Assembly (NCBI GenBank): GCA_017540285.1
Contig: JAFYBI010000209.1
Coordinates: 1-7,220, forward strand
DNA from: Clostridia bacterium
GTDB taxonomy: Bacteria > Bacillota > Clostridia > Oscillospirales > CAG-272
Reading direction: 5' to 3'
DNA length: 7,220 nt
Below are positions 1 through 5,639 of the stretch, one piece after another; positions within the stretch are counted from its first letter, which is position 1, and each line of letters opens with the position of its first letter. A program made the position numbers and the translations under genes. A model generated the notes under the pieces. The model was given only the letters and a program-made list of their open reading frames with translations. It was not told the DNA's origin and did no database searches.

Positions 1-304
1 GCAGAAGCAGCGGGTCGCCATCGTGCGCGCCCTGTGCATGGAGCCCGACGTCATGCTCTTCGACGAGCCGACCTCCGCGCTCGACCCCGAAATGGTCGGC
101 GAGGTGCTCGACGTCATGAAGAAGCTCGCGGCGGACGGCATGACGATGGTCGTCGTGACGCACGAAATGGGCTTCGCGCGCGAGGTCTCGAACCGCGTCC
201 TGTTCCTCGACGACGGCGTCATCCTCGAAGAGGGCACCCCGGACGAGATCTTCAACCATCCGAAAAACGAACGGCTCCGGTCGTTCCTCGCAAAAGTACT
301 GTAA
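1..304 (+). CDS. Polar amino acid ABC transporter ATP-binding protein, 3' end (partial)
   Basis: This is the last 100 codons of an ABC ATPase that couples ATP hydrolysis to amino acid import at the cytoplasmic face of the membrane. Reading in frame from base 2, it opens with QKQR, the tail of the LSGGQ-type signature. The Walker B motif VMLFDEPTSALDPE with its SALD D-loop follows, then the H-loop VVVTHEMGFA. The ending (EEGTPDEIFNHPKNERLRSFLAKVL region) is typical of the GlnQ/HisP/ArtM family, whose members are about 240 residues, so roughly 140 residues including Walker A lie left of the window. The stop is TAA at 302-304. The substrate cannot be read from the ATPase. The adjacent ornithine carbamoyltransferase makes arginine, ornithine or citrulline a reasonable guess (inference). 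The family call is firm; no particular symbol is justified. Confidence 0.93.
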   Translation, partial: QKQRVAIVRALCMEPDVMLFDEPTSALDPEMVGEVLDVMKKLAADGMTMVVVTHEMGFAREVSNRVLFLDDGVILEEGTPDEIFNHPKNERLRSFLAKVL

Positions 305-356
305 AAAACGGGGGAGGACCTGCATGCGGCAGGTTTCTTCCCCGTACCCCGTTTTT
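304..356 (+). terminator. Intrinsic terminator, possibly leaky, between the transporter ATPase and argF
   Basis: Bases 304-313 (AAAAACGGGG) pair perfectly with 347-356 (CCCCGTTTTT), giving a classic A-tract/stem/T-tract layout. A 6-bp inner hairpin (318-323 with 329-334) sits inside. A competing pairing of 309-318 with 334-344, with one bulge and two G-U pairs, would free the last CCCCGTTTTT. It begins at the stop codon of the upstream gene. No convincing promoter is visible between it and the argF start at 389, so it may be a partial terminator or attenuator rather than a full stop. Confidence 0.7.
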
Positions 357-388
357 CCCAAAACTCTATCAGAAAGGGCATCATCGAC

Positions 389-1375
389 ATGAATCTGAAA
401 GGCAGACATTTTCTGAAGCTTCTCGATTTCACGCCGGAGGAGATCGGCGGCCTGCTCGACCTCGCCGCGGACCTGAAGGCGAAGAAGAAGGCGGGGATCC
501 CGCACCGGCTCTGCGAGGGCAAGAACATCGCCCTGATCTTCGAGAAGACGAGCACGCGGACGCGCTGCGCCTTTGAGGTGGCGGCGACGGACCTCGGGAT
601 GCACCCGGTGTACCTTGATCCGAACGGCTCGCAGATCGGCCGCAAGGAGAGCATCGCGGACACCGCGCACGTCCTCGGCCGCATGTTCGACGGGATCGAA
701 TACCGCGGCTTCGGGCAGGACATCGTGGAGGAGCTGGCGAAATACGCGGGCGTCCCGGTCTTCAACGGGCTGACGAACGAGTTCCACCCGACGCAGATCC
801 TCGCGGACTTTCTGACGATCCGGGAGCATTTCGGCTCCCTCGCCGGGCAGAAGCTCGTTTACATGGGCGACGCGCGGTACAACATGGGCAACTCCCTCAT
901 GGTCGGCGCGGCGAAGATGGGCATGCAGTTCGTCGCCTGCGCGCCCGAGAAGTACTTCCCGCAGAAATCCCTGTGCAAGACCTGCACGGAGATCGCCGAA
1001 GAGACCGGTGCGGTGCTGTCCTTCGAGACCGATCCGAAAGCCGCGGTCCGGGGCGCGGACGTGATCTACACCGACGTCTGGGTCTCGATGGGCGAGCCGT
1101 CGGAGATCTGGGAGGAGCGGATCCGGGATCTTCTGCCCTATCAGGTCAACGCGAAGGTCATGAAGGCTGCCGGTCCGCAGTGCCGGTTCATGCACTGTCT
1201 GCCGGCGTTCCACGACCTCGGGACGGAGATCGGGCGCGAGATCCACAACCGGTTCGGGCTCTCCTCGCTCGAGGTGACGGACGACGTCTTCTCCGGCCCC
1301 CGGTCGATCGTCTTTGACGAGGCGGAGAACCGCATGCACACCATCAAGGCCGTGCTGGCCGCGTCGATGGGGTGA
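389..1375 (+). CDS. argF: Ornithine carbamoyltransferase
   Basis: The 328-residue product condenses carbamoyl phosphate with ornithine to give citrulline in the cytoplasm, the sixth step of arginine synthesis; the same reaction run in reverse serves the arginine deiminase route. All hallmark motifs are intact: the carbamoyl-phosphate loop STRTR (55-59), SQIGRKESIADT (81-92), HPTQ (133-136), the ornithine-binding loop VWVSMGE (230-236), HCLP (269-272) with the catalytic Cys270, and the C-terminal ENRMHTIKAV. These separate it from aspartate and putrescine carbamoyltransferases. Length matches the roughly 330-residue family norm. The ATG is preceded by GAAAGGG (372-378), 10 bases upstream. It lies 84 bp after an amino acid transporter gene on the same strand. 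Sequence resembles both E. coli ArgF/ArgI and catabolic ArcB proteins; no arcA or arcC is visible, so the anabolic name is preferred but not proven. Confidence 0.96.
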   Translation: MNLKGRHFLKLLDFTPEEIGGLLDLAADLKAKKKAGIPHRLCEGKNIALIFEKTSTRTRCAFEVAATDLGMHPVYLDPNGSQIGRKESIADTAHVLGRMFDGIEYRGFGQDIVEELAKYAGVPVFNGLTNEFHPTQILADFLTIREHFGSLAGQKLVYMGDARYNMGNSLMVGAAKMGMQFVACAPEKYFPQKSLCKTCTEIAEETGAVLSFETDPKAAVRGADVIYTDVWVSMGEPSEIWEERIRDLLPYQVNAKVMKAAGPQCRFMHCLPAFHDLGTEIGREIHNRFGLSSLEVTDDVFSGPRSIVFDEAENRMHTIKAVLAASMG

Positions 1376-1395
1376 ATCGGAATCGACGGCAACGG

Positions 1396-1427
1396 AAAAG
1401 GAGCTTCCACACGGAAGCTCCTCTTTT
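1396..1427. terminator. Bidirectional intrinsic terminator between convergent genes
   Basis: A perfect 9-bp stem, GGAGCTTCC (1400-1408) with GGAAGCTCC (1413-1421), closes a four-base loop. Rightward transcription meets TCTTTTGTTT after the stem; leftward transcription meets TTTT (complement of 1396-1399). It lies 24 bp after the argF stop and 24 bp after the stop of the leftward lipoprotein gene, so it can serve both. Confidence 0.9.
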
Positions 1428-1445
1428 GTTTGGTTCCAGCGGTCC

Positions 1446-1919
1446 TTACGGCGTCTGGCTGAGTTCCTCAACGGACGCGACTTCGTACGTGAAGACGATC
1501 TTCGAGCCGTCGGTCGCCGGGTTCTTGCCCGCTCTGCCGGCGTCCGGAACGACGTCGTTCACGGTGTAGCTCCACATGCCGATGTACTGCTGTTCGGCGT
1601 CGGTGTAGCCGACCTTGTAAACGGTGCCTTCGGTGGTGGTGATGGAATCGAAGCCGAGGGCAAGGCCGTCGCTGTTTTCGTCGAGTTCATACTTGATCTC
1701 CATCTCGTCGAGCGCCTGGCGGACAACGTCGAGAACGGTGATGGTCTCGCCTTCCGGATACTCAATGGTGGTGGAGTAATTCAGAACGATCGGATCGTCC
1801 GGAGCGGTGACGGTGACGGTAGCGGTGAGGGTGTGCTTCGGCGTGCTCTTGCAGGACGCGAACGCGAAGACGAGCATCACGACGGCCAGCGCAAGGGCCA
1901 AGAACTTGATGGTTTTCAT
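1446..1919 (-). CDS. DUF4430-domain lipoprotein
   Basis: A 157-residue secreted lipoprotein. Residues 1-22 form a lipoprotein signal: charged MKTIK, a hydrophobic stretch 6-20, then ASC with Cys23 as the likely lipidated residue; the -3 position is Phe rather than the usual Leu. Residues about 58-147 resemble DUF4430, a transcobalamin-like C-terminal fold: a TVLDVVRQAL helix (61-70), the MWSYTVND strand (115-122), and a closing DGSKIVFTYE (137-146). DUF4430 proteins are extracellular and some families near cobalamin or ECF transporters are thought to bind ligands; the ligand here is unknown. The start is set by AAGGAGGT six bases upstream of ATG 1917-1919. A longer reading from TTG at 1944-1946 would translate through this ribosome site and is rejected. 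The gene has its own strong promoter and ends at a bidirectional terminator, so it is probably monocistronic. Domain call is by eye. Confidence 0.85.
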   Translation of the reverse strand: MKTIKFLALALAVVMLVFAFASCKSTPKHTLTATVTVTAPDDPIVLNYSTTIEYPEGETITVLDVVRQALDEMEIKYELDENSDGLALGFDSITTTEGTVYKVGYTDAEQQYIGMWSYTVNDVVPDAGRAGKNPATDGSKIVFTYEVASVEELSQTP

Positions 1920-1925
1920 TTCATA

Positions 1926-1933
1926 ACCTCCTT
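1926..1933 (-). promoter_or_regulatory. Shine-Dalgarno site that fixes the lipoprotein start
   Basis: On the minus strand this reads AAGGAGGT, near-complete complementarity to the 16S 3' end, six bases before ATG at 1919. It rules out the upstream in-frame TTG at 1944-1946 as the start. Confidence 0.93.
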
Positions 1934-1960
1934 GTTGTTTCTTCAAGTTTCTGCAGTCTC

Positions 1961-1989
1961 ATTATACCCCAGCGTCCCGGAAATGTCAA
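1961..1989 (-). promoter_or_regulatory. Consensus sigma-A promoter for the DUF4430 lipoprotein
   Basis: The minus strand carries TTGACA (1984-1989) and TATAAT (1961-1966) separated by exactly 17 bases, a 12/12 match to the vegetative consensus. Predicted start of transcription is near 1954, giving a leader of about 35 bases with the ribosome site in the middle. Such a match in GC-rich DNA points to strong expression unless repressed. Confidence 0.93.
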
Positions 1990-2004
1990 GGACTTTGAGC
2001 CACT

Positions 2005-2019
2005 AATTTATAGTAAATT
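2005..2019. promoter_or_regulatory. AT-rich inverted repeat upstream of the lipoprotein promoter
   Basis: AATTTA-TAG-TAAATT is a perfect 6-bp dyad around a 3-base centre, wholly A/T in its arms within GC-rich surroundings. Its near edge is 15 bases upstream of the -35 box, centred near -58. It could be an UP element contacted by RNA polymerase alpha or a regulator site. It also touches the stop codon (2019-2021) of the upstream gene. It has no T-tract and a weak stem, so it is unlikely to be a terminator. Confidence 0.5.
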
Positions 2020-2516
2020 CACAATATCCGCGAAAATGTTACAGTGACAAAACAACTCTCGCCGGCGAGGAGTGCCAGCGCCGCCGCGGTGAGGAGAACG
2101 GGAGGCCGGCGGAGGAGGAGGCGCGCCGCGGCGGTGAGGACGACTGCGGCGATGGCGAGGATCCCGCCGAAGAGCGTCATCCGGGTGCAGAGCGCGGCCG
2201 CGTACCAGCCGAGATGCGCGAGATACGCCCCCGCCGCGCAGCACGCCGACGGCCACACGGACCGCATCGGGCACACCGCCCTGCCCCACGCGAGGATCAG
2301 CGCTTCGAAGAGTCCGCAGAAGCCGCACACGGCAAGGGACAGCGTGAAGAGCGCGGCCACGGACGGCACGTCGCGCCCGGCAGTCTTCACGAGATACCAG
2401 CCGCTGCCGCCGCTCACCCAGAGGAGCACCCCGCCCATTGCCGCGAGAAAGGCCGCGATGCCGAGGGAAGCCGCATTCGCCGCGGCAAAATCGAGTTCCC
2501 GTTTCCATTTGCGCAT
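2019..2516 (-). CDS. Uncharacterised cysteine-rich integral membrane protein
   Basis: I do not recognise a family for this 165-residue product. The N-terminus is basic (MRKWKRE), suggesting a cytoplasmic start. Four or five membrane segments are likely: about 11-34, 51-77, 88-110, 113-134 and 138-160, with a short RR (136-137) loop. Seven cysteines are present, including a CGFC motif at 64-67 and the pair at 92-93. The start ATG (2514-2516) has a GGGGTG-like ribosome site 7 bases upstream. It lies 53 bp after the PBP stop on the same strand, with a terminator-like hairpin between them that contains this ribosome site. No clear promoter is visible in the gap, so expression probably depends on readthrough from the PBP gene. 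A same-strand shadow frame and an opposite-strand Arg/Ala-rich frame overlap it; the hydrophobic pattern with a sensible ribosome site favours this one. Confidence 0.75.
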   Translation of the reverse strand: MRKWKRELDFAAANAASLGIAAFLAAMGGVLLWVSGGSGWYLVKTAGRDVPSVAALFTLSLAVCGFCGLFEALILAWGRAVCPMRSVWPSACCAAGAYLAHLGWYAAALCTRMTLFGGILAIAAVVLTAAARLLLRRPPVLLTAAALALLAGESCFVTVTFSRIL

Positions 2517-2517
2517 G

Positions 2518-2552
2518 AAAAATCACCCCACACATAGTGTATGAGGTGATTT
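2518..2552 (-). terminator. Terminator-like hairpin after the PBP gene, overlapping the next ribosome site
   Basis: On the minus strand AAATCACC (2552-2545) pairs with GGTGATTT (2527-2520), with a further 4-bp inner stem (2537-2540 with 2530-2533) around a 3-base loop. The 3' arm runs into a TTTTT stretch ending at 2518. It starts 17 bases after the PBP stop, the usual place for an intrinsic terminator. The 3' arm also holds the GGGGTG ribosome site of the membrane protein starting at 2516, so the fold would hide that site in any readthrough transcript. Confidence 0.6.
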
Positions 2553-2569
2553 GGCGTTTTATGCGCGGT

Positions 2570-5401
2570 TTACGGCTCGACGGGTTCCTCCGGAACGTCC
2601 GGCTCGACGGGCTCTTCCGGTTCTCCCGGCTCTTCCGGCTCGTCGCCCGGTTCCTTCGGCTCATCCTCAAACCATTCCTCGGCCTTTTCGGTTTCCTCGG
2701 TCTCTTCGGTTTCTTCGGTCTCTTCGGTCTCGTCCTCCTCCGTCTCCGCTCCCGGCGGCGTCCAATATTTATACACACCGTGCTCCACGCAGTAGGAGTT
2801 GTACGGGCGGGTCCCCCAGTTCACCGAGGTCCCGACGTACTGCCCCGTCTGGAGAAGGGTCGCGTAGAACGGCAGGAGCTTGTTGGCCGACGGCTGCGTC
2901 CACTCCGGCAGCTCGCGGAACGTGTACTGCGCGTCGACGATATAGACCTCCTTCGGGAAGTTGCGGTTTTCCTCCCGGATGAGGGCGACGTTGTAGCAGT
3001 TGGACTTGCTGCACGCGGATTCGGGATAGCAGATGCCGCCCGTCGACGCGTCGCGCTGGACCTTCACGTGGGTGGTGCACTTCTGCTTCGGGACGGTCTC
3101 GCGGGTGAAGTAGCCGACCTCGCTGCGCGGGGTGTTCCACGACCGCGGGTCGAGGGAGCAGAGGCTGTCGTCATAGAGCATCCCGGAATCGCGGCAGAAG
3201 GTCGCCGTGACGACGCCGGGGGAGATCTCGAACTTCTTGAGCGGTTCGCCGCCGTTCGCCGCCGCGTCCACGTAGGGCTGGTGCAGGCGGGTCATGACGG
3301 TGTCCCAGACGAGAAGCGACGGGTTTTCGGTGAACGCGGACAGGGACTGGTTCATGTCGTAGCCCGTCCAGACGCCGCCGACGTAATACGGGGTGTAGCC
3401 GACGAAGTAGCGGTCGAAGTCCTGGGAGGTCGTACCGGTCTTGCCCGCAACGTTCACGGTGTTCTGCAGGGTGCACGCCCGGCCGGTACCGGCGCTCATG
3501 ACCTCCTGCATCATGATCGTCATGATCGACGCGGATTCCGCGCTGATGATGATCTGGGGGTCGTCGGAGTAATCGAAGACCATGTTCCCCTCGGAATCGG
3601 TGACGTACAGGTAGAGGTTCGGCTCGTTGTAGACGCCGCTGTTCTGGAACATGCAGTAGCCCGAGACCATCTCGATGAGGCGGACGCCGTAGTTCGGCTG
3701 ACCGAGCGCGAGCGCCGCTTCGCCGCGGTCCGTGATGATGCGCCCGTCGTTGAGGACGGCGGAATCGATCAGGCTGTCAAAGTGGAGCTTTTCCTTCATG
3801 AAGCTGAAGGAGTTGTCCACGCCGTAGAGTCTGAGCACCTTCATCGCCACGGTGTTGACCGAGCGGCGGACGGCGTCGTGGATCGGCGTGAGGCCGTTGT
3901 AGATGTCCGGCAGGTTCTTCGGGTACGGGTTGTATCCGAGGACGGCGGGAGAGGTCGCGGTCGCGGGGCTGATCTCGTAGCTGTTGAACCACACGGGGCT
4001 GTCGTCGATCGCGGTGCCGTAGGTGATGATCCCCGCGTCGAGGGCCGGTCCGTAGACGGAGAGCGGCTTGATCGAGGATCCCGGCGGACGGGTGGCCACG
4101 GTGGCGCGGTCCAGACCGCGGTTGATGATCTTCTTCCCGCGTCCGCCGACCGTGCCGAGGACGTCGCCGGTGTAGGGATCGCAGATCACCATCGCGGACT
4201 GCGGCTGCAGGCCCGATCCGGTGGACGGGAAGTATTCGTTGTCGTTGTAGTAGATCTCCTCGAGGGTCGCCTGGACGAAGGGATCCATGGGGACGTAGAT
4301 CTTGAAGCCGTTGTTGTAGATCATCAGGCTGGCCGCGCGGGTGGTGATGTTGTACTTCTCCGCGAGGTCCTGCTGCAGCTGGGTGAAGAGGGCTTCGATG
4401 TACCACGAGAAGATGGTGATGCCCTCCTCGACGACCTCTTCGTCGTAATCCTTCGAGTGGTCGATGACCTTCAGCTCGGTGTTCTGGGCCTGGACGCATT
4501 CCGCCTCGGTGATGTAGCCGTTCAGCTTCATCTCTTCGAGAACGGTCCAGCGGCGCCATTCGTTGCCGTGCAGGACCTTGACGGTCCCGTCCTCCAGCTC
4601 GATCTCGCGGTCCTTGTCGTGATAGAGCGGTTCATACTGCGAGGGGTTCTTGACGATGGCGGCGAGCGCGGCGCACTCGACGAGGTCGAGCTCGGAGACA
4701 TGCTTGCCGAAGTAGTAGTTCGCCGCGGCCTCGACGCCGGTGCAGTTGTTGCCGAGGAAGATGATGTTGCAGTACGCCTCGAAGATCTCCTCCTTGCTCT
4801 TGACCTTTTCAAGGTTCAGGGCGCGGAAGATTTCGGAGACCTTGCGCTGGATGGTGACCTCATCCTCGCCCGTGACGTTCTTGATGAGCTGCTGGGTGAT
4901 GGTGGAGCCGCCGCCGGGCTGTCCGGTGAGCATGTAGTAGATCGCGCCTGCGGTCCGGTACCAGTCGACGCCGTTGTGCTTCTCAAAGCGCTTGTCCTCG
5001 ATGGAGATGAAGGCGCGGTAGAGGTTGAGCGGGATCTGGTTGTAGGAGACGGCGATGGCGGAGTCCGTGCCGGTGAGGCGCATGTCCTCGATCTCGACGG
5101 GCGTCCCGATGCGGTCGATGCGGTCCTGCTCGGTCGCGTAGCTCATGTAATAGAACCGCGTGGCGGAGTCCCGGTTGACGGTGACGATGGAGGAGGGATC
5201 GATCTCGAGGTCGAGGTTGTTGTTGATATAGATCGCGAAGACGGATCCGACGATGATCCCGGTGATCAGGCCGATCAGGAGAATGGTGAGCAGGATGTTC
5301 AGGAAATAGGAAAAGATACGGAAAACGACTTTTCCGACGATTCCGAGAACATGCAGGGTCTCCCTGCCCCAGTTGACCTTCTGGCCGTTGGATTCGTTCA
5401 T
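2570..5401 (-). CDS. Class A penicillin-binding protein (bifunctional peptidoglycan glycosyltransferase/transpeptidase, PBP1A type)
   Basis: This 943-residue enzyme polymerises lipid II into glycan strands and cross-links them outside the membrane. A cytoplasmic N-terminus leads to one membrane anchor (about 31-58). The GT51 domain shows EDKRFEKHNGVD (135-146, catalytic Glu135), GGSTITQQL (164-172), RKVSE (186-190) and EAYCNIIFLGNN (208-219). The transpeptidase domain has SSIK (442-445, nucleophile Ser442), SVN (514-516) and KTGT (654-657). After it come a cysteine-bearing segment (Cys736, 748, 775, 791, 797, 802, 871) and a 60-residue Glu/Pro/Thr tail from about 884, making it longer than typical PBP1A proteins. 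Start ATG 5399-5401 is the first possible, as an in-frame TGA lies 21 bases upstream. The nearest ribosome-like site, GAAAGG (5416-5421), is 14 bases away, unusually far. It sits downstream of an ECF transporter unit, probably with its own promoter. Confidence 0.96.
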   Translation of the reverse strand: MNESNGQKVNWGRETLHVLGIVGKVVFRIFSYFLNILLTILLIGLITGIIVGSVFAIYINNNLDLEIDPSSIVTVNRDSATRFYYMSYATEQDRIDRIGTPVEIEDMRLTGTDSAIAVSYNQIPLNLYRAFISIEDKRFEKHNGVDWYRTAGAIYYMLTGQPGGGSTITQQLIKNVTGEDEVTIQRKVSEIFRALNLEKVKSKEEIFEAYCNIIFLGNNCTGVEAAANYYFGKHVSELDLVECAALAAIVKNPSQYEPLYHDKDREIELEDGTVKVLHGNEWRRWTVLEEMKLNGYITEAECVQAQNTELKVIDHSKDYDEEVVEEGITIFSWYIEALFTQLQQDLAEKYNITTRAASLMIYNNGFKIYVPMDPFVQATLEEIYYNDNEYFPSTGSGLQPQSAMVICDPYTGDVLGTVGGRGKKIINRGLDRATVATRPPGSSIKPLSVYGPALDAGIITYGTAIDDSPVWFNSYEISPATATSPAVLGYNPYPKNLPDIYNGLTPIHDAVRRSVNTVAMKVLRLYGVDNSFSFMKEKLHFDSLIDSAVLNDGRIITDRGEAALALGQPNYGVRLIEMVSGYCMFQNSGVYNEPNLYLYVTDSEGNMVFDYSDDPQIIISAESASIMTIMMQEVMSAGTGRACTLQNTVNVAGKTGTTSQDFDRYFVGYTPYYVGGVWTGYDMNQSLSAFTENPSLLVWDTVMTRLHQPYVDAAANGGEPLKKFEISPGVVTATFCRDSGMLYDDSLCSLDPRSWNTPRSEVGYFTRETVPKQKCTTHVKVQRDASTGGICYPESACSKSNCYNVALIREENRNFPKEVYIVDAQYTFRELPEWTQPSANKLLPFYATLLQTGQYVGTSVNWGTRPYNSYCVEHGVYKYWTPPGAETEEDETEETEETEETEETEKAEEWFEDEPKEPGDEPEEPGEPEEPVEPDVPEEPVEP
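2573..2641 (-). repeat. Pro/Glu-rich repeat tract at the PBP C-terminus
   Basis: Codons for residues 921-943 spell near-repeats of EPEEP, GEPEEP and PEEPVEP and run to the stop. The region is strongly acidic and likely extended, outside the cell. The DNA is imperfectly repeated in 9-12 base units, so copy number may vary by slippage. Confidence 0.8.
2687..2731 (-). repeat. Tandem Glu-Thr-Glu repeats in the PBP tail
   Basis: Codons for residues 891-905 encode five consecutive ETE units from imperfect 9-base DNA repeats (plus strand TCTTCGGTT/C pattern). This is separated from the Pro/Glu tract by a short KAEEWFEDEPKEPGD linker. The repeat is in frame, so unit gain or loss would only change tail length. 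Confidence 0.8.
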
Positions 5402-5415
5402 TTCGGGGTGAATGA

Positions 5416-5426
5416 CCTTTCAAAGG
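5416..5426. promoter_or_regulatory. Small dyad covering the putative PBP ribosome site
   Basis: CCTTTCAAAGG is a perfect 5-bp inverted repeat around one base. On the minus strand its left-hand part is GAAAGG, the only ribosome-like site for the PBP, 14 bases before ATG. It lies about 10-20 bases into the predicted leader, where a repressor or an mRNA fold could act. It may be chance. Confidence 0.3.
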
Positions 5427-5440
5427 AGATAGATAAAGTT

Positions 5441-5446
5441 ATTATA
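5441..5446 (-). promoter_or_regulatory. Candidate -10 box of the PBP promoter
   Basis: The minus strand reads TATAAT here, an exact -10 match inside an AT-rich stretch (5431-5462). Initiation near 5434 would give a leader of about 33 bases. No good -35 is found at 15-19 bp spacing (best is ATGCGT at 17 bp) and there is no TGn extension, so an activator or another promoter may be involved. Confidence 0.45.
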
Positions 5447-5501
5447 CGCCTTAAATTTGAATCACGCATGAACGGACGCTGATATTTTCGGAGAAAAATG
5501 G

Positions 5502-5532
5502 AAAAAGGCGAGAGGAATTTTGGGCTGTCGCC
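5502..5532 (-). terminator. Possible weak terminator of the ECF unit
   Basis: On the minus strand GGCGA (5532-5528) can pair with TCGCC (5511-5507), followed directly by TTTTT (5506-5502). The stem has only five pairs and the loop is 16 bases, so it is a marginal candidate. It would separate ECF transcripts from the PBP promoter just downstream. Confidence 0.35.
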
Positions 5533-5586
5533 GTTCGTTTTGCCTGCGCGGCTGCGCTTGCGCCGGTCGGTGCCCGGAGACAGGAG

Positions 5587-5609
5587 GCGGGCTCACTGCG
5601 CAAGCCCGC
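5587..5609. other. GC-rich hairpin in the spacer after the ECF S gene
   Basis: GCGGGCT (5587-5593) and AGCCCGC (5603-5609) form a 7-bp stem with a 9-base loop, 31 bases past the S-component stop. Neither side has a proper T-tract. It could protect the mRNA 3' end or pause polymerase. The rest of the 5402-5639 spacer holds no gene I can support. Confidence 0.45.
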
Positions 5610-5639
5610 TGGCGTTTATGCAGTCTGCGCGGCGAAAAA

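Noticed and set aside
1446..1946. Longer lipoprotein start at TTG 1944-1946
   Set aside because: Those codons would include the AAGGAGGT ribosome site itself and put nine polar residues before the signal peptide; the ATG at 1919 fits much better.
2008..2778. 256-codon minus-strand frame spanning the membrane gene and PBP tail
   Set aside because: It begins in a Lys/Arg/Pro-rich shadow of the PBP tail and crosses the hairpin. The overlapping 2019-2516 frame has a sensible ribosome site and a coherent membrane protein pattern.
2537..5482. 981-codon open frame on the plus strand, antisense to the whole PBP gene
   Set aside because: It is in exact codon register with the PBP, so it stays open simply because the PBP has no TTA, CTA or TCA codons, as expected from GC-rich codon use. 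The PBP frame carries every catalytic motif; the antisense protein is a Val/Asp/Arg/Gly-rich string with no recognisable domain.
5587..5609. GC-rich hairpin as a proper rho-independent terminator
   Set aside because: No T-tract follows on either strand, so I list it only as a hairpin.
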